Assembly: GCA_021372295.1 (NCBI GenBank)
Contig: JAJFUS010000043.1
Span: 50,675-114,674 of the forward strand
Direction of reading: 5' to 3'
From: a bacterium
GTDB taxonomy: Bacteria > Armatimonadota > UBA5829
DNA length: 64,000 bases
The notes under the pieces are model-generated. The model was not told where the DNA came from. It saw only the letters and a program-made list of their open reading frames with translations, and did no database searches. Of this stretch, positions 1-7,655 are shown in pieces. The translations under genes and the position numbers were made by a program. Position 1 is the first letter of the stretch. The number at the start of each line of letters is the position of its first letter.

Positions 1-422
1 CGCTTGGGGCAGAGGCGTCCGTTATTTCGCGCGAAGTGTATGAAAACCGTCCTCTACGGGCCGCAAGGCTTCTTGGACGGGCGCTGACATCTCTTCAAAT
101 GGACGAATCGGGGCAAGTTGTTTGGGCGAGTGTATCGAAAAATGACCTTGACGAACTCGGTGCGACGGATGCCGACACCGACTCAATTGTGAACCAGGTA
201 GCGGCCGTTAAAGGCCCAAGAGCAGCAATATTTTTCCGCGAAACCAAGCAAAATTCTATTCGCATCAGCATTAGATCGCGCAATGGGGTGGACGTAAACC
301 AGATCGCAAAAGTCTTTGGCGGAGGCGGACATGTCGCGGCTGCCGGATGTCACTACGATGGCTCACTAAAAGATGCCCAAAATGCGGTGGTGACAGAGGT
401 CTTGAAGTGGATGGGATCGTAA
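1..422 (+). CDS. nrnA: NrnA/DHH-family phosphoesterase, C-terminal part (5' end outside the window)
   Basis: The reading frame is open from base 3, so this is the last 139 or so residues of a longer protein. The FGGGGH...AAG motif (about 314-346) is the signature of the DHHA1 domain that binds the substrate in bifunctional oligoribonuclease/pAp phosphatases. NrnA degrades nano-RNA and dephosphorylates 3'-phosphoadenosine 5'-phosphate in the cytoplasm. The N-terminal DHH catalytic domain is not visible. A GTG at 36 is in frame, but family-like sequence continues upstream of it, so it is not the start. truB begins inside the last codons. An nrnA-truB pair is common in Firmicutes and relatives, which supports the call. 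Confidence 0.88.
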   Translation, partial: LGAEASVISREVYENRPLRAARLLGRALTSLQMDESGQVVWASVSKNDLDELGATDADTDSIVNQVAAVKGPRAAIFFRETKQNSIRISIRSRNGVDVNQIAKVFGGGGHVAAAGCHYDGSLKDAQNAVVTEVLKWMGS

Positions 423-1306
423 ACGTCCACAAGACCGCCGGGCCAACCTCTCACGATATTGTCTATGATGTCAGGCGCATATTCGGACAGAGGCGAGTCG
501 GGCATGCGGGCACGCTCGACCCTATGGCAACCGGTGTGCTGGTGGTCTGTCTCGGGAAAGCCACGCGCATCGTCGAGTATTTGATGGGCGCGCCGAAAGA
601 ATACGTCGCAAAAATGACTCTCGGGCAATCCACCGACTCTGAAGACTCCACCGGAACCGTGACCTCCGAATCGGATGCATCTTATGTAACATTCGAAGCG
701 CTGGAAGATGCCGCAAGGTTGTTCGTTGGCGAGATCATGCAGGTTCCACCGATGGTCTCTGCTGTAAAACATGCAGGTCAAAGGTTATACAAACTTGCAC
801 GACAAGGCAGGACTGTCGAGCGCGCTCCCCGCAGGGTCACGATCTACGCACTAGACATTCTGAATTTCATTCCTGGAACACTTGCCGCGGTCGAGATGCG
901 CGTCAAGTGCTCCAGTGGCACGTATATCAGGACGCTTTGCTCGGACATTGGTGACAAACTCGGATGCGGCGGGCACATGTCGGCTTTGACTCGAACAAGG
1001 GTAGGGGACTTTACTCTTGACGAGGCACACACAGTAGAAGAAGTGCGCGGTATTCTTGAACAAGGTTGTATCGACAAAGTGGTAATCGAGCCGAGGAAAG
1101 CTCTTGAGAGTATGCCGTTTGTCGAAATTGCTGAGTCAGATGTCGAAAGAATTTGCCACGGGATGGTTGTGCAAGCCAGCAGCGGCACAGAGGGCGATAC
1201 CGTACGTATTATTTCATCAGATCGGCTTATCGCCATTGGGACAATCGCCACTGTCGATGGCCGCAATGTTGTGAAGCCTCATAAGGTGTTCGAAGCCTTT
1301 GATTAG
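407..1306 (+). CDS. truB: tRNA pseudouridine(55) synthase TruB
   Basis: TruB isomerises U55 in the T-loop of tRNAs to pseudouridine. The GHAGTLDP motif carries the catalytic Asp at about residue 38, and the N-terminal HKTAGPTSHD stretch is typical. An ATG at 347 is possible, but GTG at 407 fits family N-termini better: homologues start just before the NGxxxxxKPxGxTS-type motif, and an AGAGG ribosome site lies 8 bases upstream. With this start the protein has 299 residues and overlaps nrnA by 16 bases, so translation is probably coupled. The stop overlaps the stop of the convergent folP by four bases. The usual partner ribF does not follow. Confidence 0.93.
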   Translation: MDGIVNVHKTAGPTSHDIVYDVRRIFGQRRVGHAGTLDPMATGVLVVCLGKATRIVEYLMGAPKEYVAKMTLGQSTDSEDSTGTVTSESDASYVTFEALEDAARLFVGEIMQVPPMVSAVKHAGQRLYKLARQGRTVERAPRRVTIYALDILNFIPGTLAAVEMRVKCSSGTYIRTLCSDIGDKLGCGGHMSALTRTRVGDFTLDEAHTVEEVRGILEQGCIDKVVIEPRKALESMPFVEIAESDVERICHGMVVQASSGTEGDTVRIISSDRLIAIGTIATVDGRNVVKPHKVFEAFD

Positions 1307-2535
1307 CGACCTCTCACGATAGCATCTGACATCTTCGCCACTCGAGCCATCTCCTTTACGTCGTGCACCCGCACAATATCTGCTCCATTTGCAATCGAGA
1401 TCGCGACGGTCGCTGCAGTGCCTTCCACGCGGTCATTCGGCGGAAGGCCACCCAGCGTTTGCCCGACAGTTGATTTGCGGGAAGTTCCGACCAGAATCGG
1501 TCTGCCGGTGGATGTAAACTCGCGCAGCCGTCGAAGCAGTTCCAGATTGTGCGCGACAGTCTTGCCGAACCCAAAGCCTGGGTCGATGATGATAGCACGT
1601 TCATCCACACCGGCGTCGACCAGTGTCCTCATCTGTTTTCGCAGAAAACTATGTACTTCACCCAGCAAATCGTCATACTCGGGGTTGGTCTGCATATTCT
1701 TGGGCGAACCCTTGATGTGCATAATCACGACCGGGCAGCGTCGTTCCGCAAGCATGTGAGGCATACTGACGTCGAACGTGGCGCCGCTGATGTCGTTTAC
1801 AATAAACGCCCCCGCATCTAGCGCGGCTGCGGCCACTTCAGCCTTATATGTGTCGATAGAAATTGGAACTTTGATCTGTGGGGCGATTTTTCGAATCGCC
1901 GGAACAACTCGCTCGATCTCATCGTGGGTCGACACTGCGTCAGAGCCTGGCCGCGTAGACTCGCCGCCGATGTCGATGATGTCTGCGCCGTCTTCCACCA
2001 TTCGCAGTGCCGCTTCGACTATCGCATCGGTGTCTGCATATTTCCCGCCGTCCGAGAATGAGTCCGGCGTGATGTTCAAGATGCCCATGACGAGCGTGCG
2101 AGAACCGATTTGCGTGAACATCTCCGCGAGCCTGTGATCCATCGCGAGTTCGGATGTTGGAACATTTGGCGTCGAGTCGAAGTGCCTGATCGCCGATTCG
2201 ATCTCGACCGCAAGCTCCTTGCACCCAAACCCCTGTTCCAGCAAAGAGCGCAAAACATATTGAAACTGCTTCCGAGTGCCCATCAGAATGACGTCGCTGT
2301 CCGTGATCTTTGCCGTAATAACATTCCGGCTGATTGCGGCGTCGCCTCCACTGGAAAGAAACGCTTCCTTGAGAATGTGCACGATGGGACGTCGCACTTT
2401 CTCCAGTTTTACCAGATAGTGCTGCGCTTTTGGCAGCATGTGCCGTGCGCCGGCATCTTCCGTGTCGATGAGCTTCATCTCACGGTTGATCTCAGAGTCA
2501 TTTTTAAGGCAGAGCACTCTCGCTTTATGAGGCAT
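1303..2535 (-). CDS. folP: Dihydropteroate synthase with N-terminal extra domain
   Basis: This enzyme condenses 6-hydroxymethyl-dihydropterin pyrophosphate with p-aminobenzoate in folate synthesis. The core barrel starts near residue 145 with the MGILNITPDSFSDGG signature, followed by the GGESTRPG loop, an IDTYK segment and a C-terminal GTSRKS phosphate-binding loop. About 120 residues precede the core; a similar N-terminal domain is known from DHPS proteins of anaerobic Firmicutes and Thermotogae. I chose ATG 2535 because an AGGATGG ribosome site lies 5-6 bases before it; ATG 2544 is an alternative. An in-frame extension to 2658 is unlikely because it runs across a sigma-54-type promoter. 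No other folate gene is adjacent. Confidence 0.92.
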   Translation of the reverse strand: MPHKARVLCLKNDSEINREMKLIDTEDAGARHMLPKAQHYLVKLEKVRRPIVHILKEAFLSSGGDAAISRNVITAKITDSDVILMGTRKQFQYVLRSLLEQGFGCKELAVEIESAIRHFDSTPNVPTSELAMDHRLAEMFTQIGSRTLVMGILNITPDSFSDGGKYADTDAIVEAALRMVEDGADIIDIGGESTRPGSDAVSTHDEIERVVPAIRKIAPQIKVPISIDTYKAEVAAAALDAGAFIVNDISGATFDVSMPHMLAERRCPVVIMHIKGSPKNMQTNPEYDDLLGEVHSFLRKQMRTLVDAGVDERAIIIDPGFGFGKTVAHNLELLRRLREFTSTGRPILVGTSRKSTVGQTLGGLPPNDRVEGTAATVAISIANGADIVRVHDVKEMARVAKMSDAIVRGR

Positions 2536-2641
2536 GTTCACCATCCTAACCCGATAGAAGCCTGTTTGGTCGTTTATATGTATGCTTACCAGCTTCTTAT
2601 GCTTCACAAAACCAGTATCCTGCTGATTTTGCCTGGTCTTG

Positions 2642-2657
2642 TGGCACGGAGGTTGCA
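2642..2657 (+). promoter_or_regulatory. Sigma-54 (-24/-12) type promoter
   Basis: TGGCACG, four bases, TTGCA is an essentially exact match to the RpoN consensus, with the invariant GG and GC twelve bases apart. Transcription would begin near 2668 and run over the small ORF at 2683. The match is seen directly; its use requires RpoN and an enhancer-binding activator, neither of which is encoded in this window. Confidence 0.7.
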
Positions 2658-2682
2658 AAATAACTCTTATACGGAGGAATGG

Positions 2683-2808
2683 ATGATGATCAAAGTCAAT
2701 ATTAGGGTTACTCGCGGAAACAAACGTTGCAATTCGCTGCAGTCGAGCATATGGGTCAATATGGCTGGGCGCATGGCCTCGCTTTGGAACAGCGGAAACT
2801 TCGAGTAG
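2683..2808 (+). CDS. Small ORF (41 residues) behind a sigma-54-type promoter
   Basis: I do not recognise this peptide. It is called because a strong GGAGG ribosome site (2673-2677) sits five bases before ATG 2683 and a near-perfect -24/-12 promoter lies about 40 bases upstream. A second in-frame ATG follows directly at 2686. The product is basic at its N-terminus, has one Cys and no signal peptide or membrane segment. It ends six bases before the stop of the convergent mtnP gene. The transcript could instead act as an RNA, or as an antisense to mtnP. Function unknown. Confidence 0.35.
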   Translation: MMIKVNIRVTRGNKRCNSLQSSIWVNMAGRMASLWNSGNFE

Positions 2809-2813
2809 CTATC

Positions 2814-3587
2814 CTACAACTTCAAACCGGTGTTTGTTCCGCATGCGCATCCACGCGTTTCAGGAATACTCTTTATTGCACGATCCAGCACTGCCGCAAG
2901 AGTCGTCGACGATGACAATACCGCGGCGCGCACATCGTCGTGAGCCAGTGGAGTGGGGGAGATGCCGGACGCCATGTTAGAGACAATCGCCAGCGCGCCA
3001 TAACACAAACCCGCCTCACGAGCCAGTATTACCTCTGGCACGTTTGTCATACCGATCACATCTCCGCCCCAGGACGCATACAGTCTGATCTCCGCAGGGG
3101 TCTCATATCGCGGCCCCTCGACACCAATGTAAACCGCATTTGCCTCAAACGAGATATCTTCGTCGCGGCAGGCATCATGCAGCGCTTGTGAAATCTCGGG
3201 ACAGTAAGGCTGGGTAAAATCTGTATGCACAACTGGACCATTAGGGTCGTCGAAAAACGTGTCGGCACGCCTTTTTGTCAGGTCTATAAAGTCTTTAAGA
3301 ATAGCAAGCGAACCGGTAGATAGCCCTGAGTTAAGCGACCCAACAGCACATACACCTATTATTTGGTGAACGCACATCTTTTTGATGGCGGCGATCTGCG
3401 CGCGGTAATTTATCGCCCCTGGAGCGACTGAGTGACCGGTTCCATGCCTTGGAACAAACAAAAATGTCGTATCGCGCAAACGAGCTTCCACAACTTCTGC
3501 TTCTCCGAAGCGAGTCGTCACTGTGGTTATATCGCCGAAGTCGATCAGTTCGTCAACTCCGGTTCCGGCTATTATTGCTGTCTTCAT
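2814..3587 (-). CDS. mtnP: MTAP/PNP-family nucleoside phosphorylase (methylthioadenosine or methylthioinosine phosphorylase)
   Basis: This trimeric-type purine nucleoside phosphorylase (257 residues) cleaves 5'-methylthio-nucleosides, or possibly purine nucleosides, using phosphate. Family marks are the N-terminal GTG phosphate loop, RHGTGHSVAPG, GPRYETPAEIR and GMTNVPE. In human MTAP the purine base is read by Asp in a TDYD segment; here the matching place reads VSNMASG, with Asn as in 6-oxopurine phosphorylases. That points to methylthioinosine or a 6-oxopurine nucleoside rather than methylthioadenosine (inference). ATG 3587 has a GAGGTAAC ribosome site. It stands alone on the minus strand. 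The family call is firm; the exact substrate is not. Confidence 0.85.
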   Translation of the reverse strand: MKTAIIAGTGVDELIDFGDITTVTTRFGEAEVVEARLRDTTFLFVPRHGTGHSVAPGAINYRAQIAAIKKMCVHQIIGVCAVGSLNSGLSTGSLAILKDFIDLTKRRADTFFDDPNGPVVHTDFTQPYCPEISQALHDACRDEDISFEANAVYIGVEGPRYETPAEIRLYASWGGDVIGMTNVPEVILAREAGLCYGALAIVSNMASGISPTPLAHDDVRAAVLSSSTTLAAVLDRAIKSIPETRGCACGTNTGLKL

Positions 3588-3676
3588 GTTTGTTACCTCA
3601 GAGATAAATTTCCATCGGCGGAGAAAAATATCCTTCCAGAAATAGCCGAGTTCCTGTGGTTATGCGCGTTTGGGGT

Positions 3677-3705
3677 ATGTCATTGAGACGGAAATATAGT
3701 ATAAT
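3677..3705 (+). promoter_or_regulatory. Probable sigma-70 type promoter of the STAS-glycosyltransferase operon
   Basis: A perfect -10 TATAAT (3700-3705) lies 17 bases after ATGTCA, a 4/6 match to the -35 consensus. It precedes the STAS gene by about 220 bases. Confidence 0.5.
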
Positions 3706-3932
3706 ATAGCCGGTATGAGCTGAATGGCGCGTATCCGAGGCGCTGCGATAACTCATGGAAGGGTTAACAGTGCGCAGTGTCTAAGAGGTCTTACATAGTT
3801 CTGGCAGTGTATTATCACGACCCGGACGGGTGCATATTGCGCACTGGGGAGTCTATGGACGGTCATATTGTGGCTGGTCCGACTTTTGGGCTGAGTTTGG
3901 GCCGTCGCAGTCGTGAAAGGAGTTCAACGCCA
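3706..3932 (+). other. Long 5' leader with a 9-base inverted repeat
   Basis: The 345-base gap between mtnP and the STAS gene holds the promoter above and this leader. A perfect inverted repeat, CAGTGCGCA at 3768-3776 and TGCGCACTG at 3838-3846, could fold the leader over 61 bases. An in-frame extension of the STAS gene to 3777 exists, but its residues do not resemble a STAS N-terminus. I recognise no known riboswitch. Confidence 0.35.
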
Positions 3933-4301
3933 ATGGAAATGGATCTTCAAATCAACATCCGAAAAAACGGTACCACCAGCGTTATAGATCTGACGGGAGA
4001 AGTGGATGCTTACACGTCAGCACGGTTCAGAGAGATTATGCTCGAACTGATTGACGATGGAGGTACCGATCTTGTAATAAACATGTGCAAGGTCGAATAT
4101 ATAGACAGTTCAGGATTGGGCGCTCTTGTGGGCGGGCTTAAGCGCGTCAGTGAGCGCGACGGCAAGATTGTAATTGTCTGTGACGGCCCTCAGGTAAGGA
4201 AAGTCTTTGAGATTACAGGGCTGGAAAAGGTATTTCCCATATATGGCGTCGAGGAAGCCGCCTTGGAAGCAATCCGCGGCTACGCCGGATCGAAGGAGTG
4301 A
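3933..4301 (+). CDS. STAS-domain anti-anti-sigma factor (SpoIIAA/RsbV-like)
   Basis: A 122-residue single STAS domain. Proteins of this family release a sigma factor by binding an anti-sigma kinase, which switches them off by phosphorylating a Ser. The expected site is present in the VEYIDSSGLGAL segment (DSSGLG). ATG 3933 is the start because a strong AAAGGAG lies about 11 bases upstream and the beta-strand of the domain begins a few residues in. No serine kinase or sigma factor is adjacent. The next gene starts three bases after its stop, so it is co-transcribed with a glycosyltransferase. A role in an envelope or stress response is inferred only from this pairing. Confidence 0.85.
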   Translation: MEMDLQINIRKNGTTSVIDLTGEVDAYTSARFREIMLELIDDGGTDLVINMCKVEYIDSSGLGALVGGLKRVSERDGKIVIVCDGPQVRKVFEITGLEKVFPIYGVEEAALEAIRGYAGSKE

Positions 4302-4304
4302 TGG

Positions 4305-5657
4305 ATGCCGAAAAAGGACGAAGCTGCTGTCCCAAACATGGACTTATCAGTACCTGAAGAGTTTGCTCTTCGTGACGAAGTAAGGTGGCTTAAAAGCGAA
4401 GACTTGAAATTGTTCGGTTTTCTGCGTGAAACGATGAACAAGATCGAGCCGGCATATATTTCCACCTATCCGCCGAGCGAATGCGGAATCGCGACGTTTT
4501 GCAAAGATCTATCGTCTTCGGTTGCGAAATACACACCATTCTCTAAGCCAAGTATTGTGGCGGTGAAACGGGAACAAGAAATCGAGCCGTACGATCGCGT
4601 CGTTCGGTTTCAGATACTCAAAGAAAACAAACAGTCATACCTAGATGCCGCTAAATTCATCAACGATTCGACTATCGACATTGTAAGCGTTCAGCACGAG
4701 TTCGGCATATATGGCGGCGACGATGGCGAGTATATCCTGGATTTTCTCGAAGCACTGGAAAAGCCGGCTGTTGCCACATTGCACACAGTGCTCCAGAGGC
4801 CGAGCCCAAACCAGAAGCGCATAATCCAGGAAATGGGCAAAATCTGTGGCGCAATGATCGTAATGGTTCGCACGGGCAGAGAAATATTACTGGACGTGTA
4901 TGATATCGATCCTAAGAAAGCCACAATTGTTCCGCACGGAGTGCCCAACGTTCACCGGGTGTCGGCTGCAAGCGTAAAACGGGCCTTGGGGCTGGCGGAC
5001 AAGTCAATTCTTTCCACGTTTGGATTGATTAGTCGAGGCAAGGGAATCGAGTACGTTATAAAGGCAATGCCCAAAATCCTCGAAAAACATCCCAACGTAA
5101 TCTATCTTGTCCTCGGCGAAACTCACCCCGGTGTCAGAAAGCACGAGGGCGAGTCTTACAGAAATAAGCTTACCGAGACGGTCAGCGAGTTGGGAATCGA
5201 GAACAATGTCCGGTTCAACAACCGTTTCCTCACACTCAATGAGCTGGTGCGCTATTTGTGCGCAACCGATGTCTACATAACTCCGTATTTGAGCAAAGAT
5301 CAAATCACCAGCGGCACTCTGGCTTACGCTCTTGGTTGTGGAAAAGCCATCGCCAGTACGCCTTATCTTTACGCGGAGGAAGTCCTGGCGGAAGGTCGGG
5401 GCACGTTGGTCGATTTTGAATCACCGGACAGCATCGCGGAAACGGTAATTCGTATTCTAGACGATAAGGATCTTAAGGAATCTATGGAAAATGCCGCATA
5501 TACTTATGGCAGACGAGCTGCATGGTTCAACGTGGCAGTCGATTATCTGGATCTTTTCCATAGAGTCATAGCATTGAAAAAAAGCACCCAAAAAGACGCG
5601 AGCGCGACAAATGCCGTGCTTGTGCCCGCTGAAATGAAAAGAGAAGAAAAGAGGTAA
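4305..5657 (+). CDS. GT4-family glycosyltransferase
   Basis: A 450-residue GT-B fold retaining glycosyltransferase. The first 50 residues are a non-conserved, charged extension. The donor-binding half holds FGLISRGKGIEYVI (about 245) and a PYLSKDQITSGTL...E loop (about 335-345), where family 4 enzymes bind the nucleotide sugar. There is no signal peptide or membrane helix, so it should work in the cytoplasm. The ribosome site AAGGAG overlaps the end of the STAS gene. The next frame encodes a glycosidase-like barrel that is usually found beside or fused to this type of transferase. The sugar and acceptor cannot be read from the sequence. Confidence 0.85.
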   Translation: MPKKDEAAVPNMDLSVPEEFALRDEVRWLKSEDLKLFGFLRETMNKIEPAYISTYPPSECGIATFCKDLSSSVAKYTPFSKPSIVAVKREQEIEPYDRVVRFQILKENKQSYLDAAKFINDSTIDIVSVQHEFGIYGGDDGEYILDFLEALEKPAVATLHTVLQRPSPNQKRIIQEMGKICGAMIVMVRTGREILLDVYDIDPKKATIVPHGVPNVHRVSAASVKRALGLADKSILSTFGLISRGKGIEYVIKAMPKILEKHPNVIYLVLGETHPGVRKHEGESYRNKLTETVSELGIENNVRFNNRFLTLNELVRYLCATDVYITPYLSKDQITSGTLAYALGCGKAIASTPYLYAEEVLAEGRGTLVDFESPDSIAETVIRILDDKDLKESMENAAYTYGRRAAWFNVAVDYLDLFHRVIALKKSTQKDASATNAVLVPAEMKREEKR

Positions 5658-5699
5658 CTCAAAATATATCCGCCAATAGTATTTGAGCATCTGGAGACG

Positions 5700-6704
5700 T
5701 TGACCGACTCCACAGGGGTCATTCAGCACGCCATATTCTCGATTCCAAACCGCAGAACGGGCTACACAACCGATGACAACGCCAGGGCGTTGATTGCGGC
5801 CATTATGGAGTTCGAGCGGACTGGTTCGAGACAAACATTGCAGTTGGTCAGCAAATATCTGAGCTTTCTGCACTATGCTCAGACGCCGTCCGGTCATTTC
5901 CACAACTTTATGTCGTATGATCAGGTTTGGTTGGACGATCAGAGCAGTGATGACTGCTTCGGCCGCGTTATATGGGCGTGTGGGTACGCGCTCTCGGCTG
6001 AGTTGCACTCAAACGTCAAGAAAGTGGCCAGGCAGCTTTTTGACGCCGGCAAACGATGGATCAATCCCAGCCAGAGTCTTCGAGCGCGCGCTTATATGAT
6101 TATGGGATGCCATTATTATCTCAAGAACGTTCCCGATGGCGAGGATGTCCGCGCAATGCTGGAGAAGCTGGCCGACTCGTTGTGCGCCGATTACAAATGG
6201 TACGCCAAACCGGACTGGAAATGGTATGAAGATGTCCTTACATACTCAAACGCAATGCTTCCAAGAGCGCTGTTCTTCGCACATCAGACCTTGGGAAAGC
6301 AGGAGTATCTGGATATGGCAGTCGAGAGCCTGGACTTTCTGACATCAGTCTGCGTGCTGGACGGCATGTTGTATCCCATCGGCTGCAACGGCTGGTATGT
6401 CAAGGGCTATGAGCGAGCCTATTATGACCAGCAACCTGTTGACCCTCTGGATCATACCCTATCTTATATTGCAGCTTATGACACAACCGGCGACACTAAG
6501 TATCTAAACTTAGCCAAGGTGTGTTTCGACTGGTTTTTTGGCCATAACTCGGTCGGTGCACCGTTGTATGATCCAGTTACGGGAGGCTGTTATGACGCAC
6601 TCGCGCCGGATGGATCGAACCTCAATCAGGGTTCGGAATCCACTATATGCTGTCTGCTGGCTCAGTTGGCGATGCAGCCTTACCTTGATAAGCTGAACGC
6701 TTGA
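5700..6704 (+). CDS. (alpha/alpha)-barrel glycosidase-like protein paired with the GT4 transferase
   Basis: The protein has repeated helical hairpins rich in aromatic and acidic residues (GYTTDDNARAL, WYAKPDWKWYEDVLTYSNA, DPLDHTLSY), as in six-hairpin glycosidases that accompany GT4 enzymes. It probably trims or transfers a mannose- or glucose-type oligosaccharide (inference). The start is unclear. Only TTG 5700 is a standard start, yet coding-like sequence (PPIVFEHLETLTD) reaches back to the TAA at 5655-5657, which ends the transferase in the same frame. Initiation at a rare codon such as ATA 5664, behind the AAGAGG at 5650-5655, or read-through of the stop would explain this. The end at 6704 is secure. 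Confidence 0.75.
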   Translation: MTDSTGVIQHAIFSIPNRRTGYTTDDNARALIAAIMEFERTGSRQTLQLVSKYLSFLHYAQTPSGHFHNFMSYDQVWLDDQSSDDCFGRVIWACGYALSAELHSNVKKVARQLFDAGKRWINPSQSLRARAYMIMGCHYYLKNVPDGEDVRAMLEKLADSLCADYKWYAKPDWKWYEDVLTYSNAMLPRALFFAHQTLGKQEYLDMAVESLDFLTSVCVLDGMLYPIGCNGWYVKGYERAYYDQQPVDPLDHTLSYIAAYDTTGDTKYLNLAKVCFDWFFGHNSVGAPLYDPVTGGCYDALAPDGSNLNQGSESTICCLLAQLAMQPYLDKLNA

Positions 6705-6780
6705 TGGAGTGGGGGATCCCATACATTTCTGTGCATTTCTGCCAATAATAATGGTGAGCAATCACTCGCGGCGGGAATAA

Positions 6781-6809
6781 TTGACTGGCGACTGCCCTCG
6801 TGCTATACT
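6781..6809 (+). promoter_or_regulatory. Sigma-70 type promoter of the receiver-domain gene
   Basis: TTGACT, a 17-base spacer and TATACT lie about 33 bases before the GTG start at 6842. The match and spacing are close to ideal. Confidence 0.8.
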
Positions 6810-6841
6810 TGAATCTGATGGATTAATAAGGAGGTCCCAGC

Positions 6842-7255
6842 GTGGCGAGGAAGATTCTTGCATGTGATGATGAAAAACACATTGTTCGCTTAGTTCAGGT
6901 GAACCTTGAGCGAGCTGGATATGAAGTAGTTACAGCAAACGATGGAAAAGAAGCGCTGCAGAAAGTCGCGGAGGAAAATCCCGATCTGGTGGTGCTGGAC
7001 GTTATGATGCCGTATATGGATGGTTTCGAGGTTCTGCAGAATCTGCGAAGAAATCCGGCCACACGTGACATTCCAGTCATTATGTTGACAGCGAAGGCGC
7101 AGGATGCCGACGTGTTTAAGGGTTGGCAGTCGGGCGTTGACTGTTACCTGACCAAGCCATTCAACCCTATGGAACTACTCTCTTTTGTAAAGAGAATTTT
7201 TGATTCTGGAGACGGCGGCCCCGGCGGGGACGTTCGATATGAGATTAAGCTCTAA
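6842..7255 (+). CDS. Single-domain response regulator (CheY-like receiver)
   Basis: A 137-residue protein with only a receiver domain. The acidic pair DDE (about residues 9-11), the phospho-acceptor Asp in VLDVMMP (about 53), the Thr in MLTAKA and the Lys in TKPF are all in place, so it should be phosphorylated. It has no output domain and must act by protein contact. The GTG start has a textbook AAGGAGG site and its own promoter. No histidine kinase is nearby. A CGCGAA/TTCGCG hairpin (7266-7281) without a T-tract separates it from the next small gene, which is probably on the same transcript. Confidence 0.9.
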   Translation: MARKILACDDEKHIVRLVQVNLERAGYEVVTANDGKEALQKVAEENPDLVVLDVMMPYMDGFEVLQNLRRNPATRDIPVIMLTAKAQDADVFKGWQSGVDCYLTKPFNPMELLSFVKRIFDSGDGGPGGDVRYEIKL

Positions 7256-7303
7256 AAATTAGACCCGCGAAAGGATTCGCGCGGAAGTTCAAGGAGAAAG
7301 GTC

Positions 7304-7498
7304 GTGACTGACAGGAAAACACTCGCTATTGTATTGGGGGCCGCTGTTGGCGTAGCTGCTGTAGCGACTATAGGAGTCTATGTTTCCCGGCAGCACGAGT
7401 CGGCAGCGCCGAACGTCAACGACGTATTTGAGAAGGCAAAGCAGACTGTGCGCAAACTCGACGAGGCTGTTGAAAGTCTGCGCAAGTCGGCTGCATAA
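7304..7498 (+). CDS. Small single-span membrane protein, YtxH-like
   Basis: A 64-residue protein: a short basic start, one hydrophobic helix rich in Ala/Val/Gly (about residues 7-27), then a charged helix with a heptad-like pattern. This layout resembles YtxH/general-stress small membrane proteins, but it is too short for a firm family call. GTG 7304 has AAGGAG about 9 bases upstream. It is followed by a strong terminator. It probably shares the promoter of the receiver gene. Function unknown. Confidence 0.6.
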   Translation: MTDRKTLAIVLGAAVGVAAVATIGVYVSRQHESAAPNVNDVFEKAKQTVRKLDEAVESLRKSAA

Positions 7499-7510
7499 TT
7501 CCAGTTCTGG

Positions 7511-7561
7511 AAAAGACAAAGTGTCAGGGGGAGTGGGGTTCCATTGGCACTTTGTCTTTTT
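7511..7561. terminator. Rho-independent terminator, usable from both strands
   Basis: AAAGACAAAGTG (7512-7523) pairs with CACTTTGTCTTT (7548-7559), with a run of T after it and A before it. It lies between the small membrane gene and the convergent radical SAM gene. Confidence 0.85.
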
Positions 7562-7655
7562 GATAAGCGACGCGCTATAATATATATTATGTTAACCAGC
7601 TGCGGCCGAGTCATTAATGCTAAGCAGCAATAAGGTGCTAACTACTATTTTTGCA

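Noticed and set aside
2544..2658. Extended folP start at 2658
   Set aside because: The extra residues are not conserved-looking and cross the sigma-54 promoter; ATG 2535 has a ribosome site.
3777..3932. N-terminal extension of the STAS gene
   Set aside because: The residues do not resemble a STAS domain, and a strong ribosome site marks ATG 3933.
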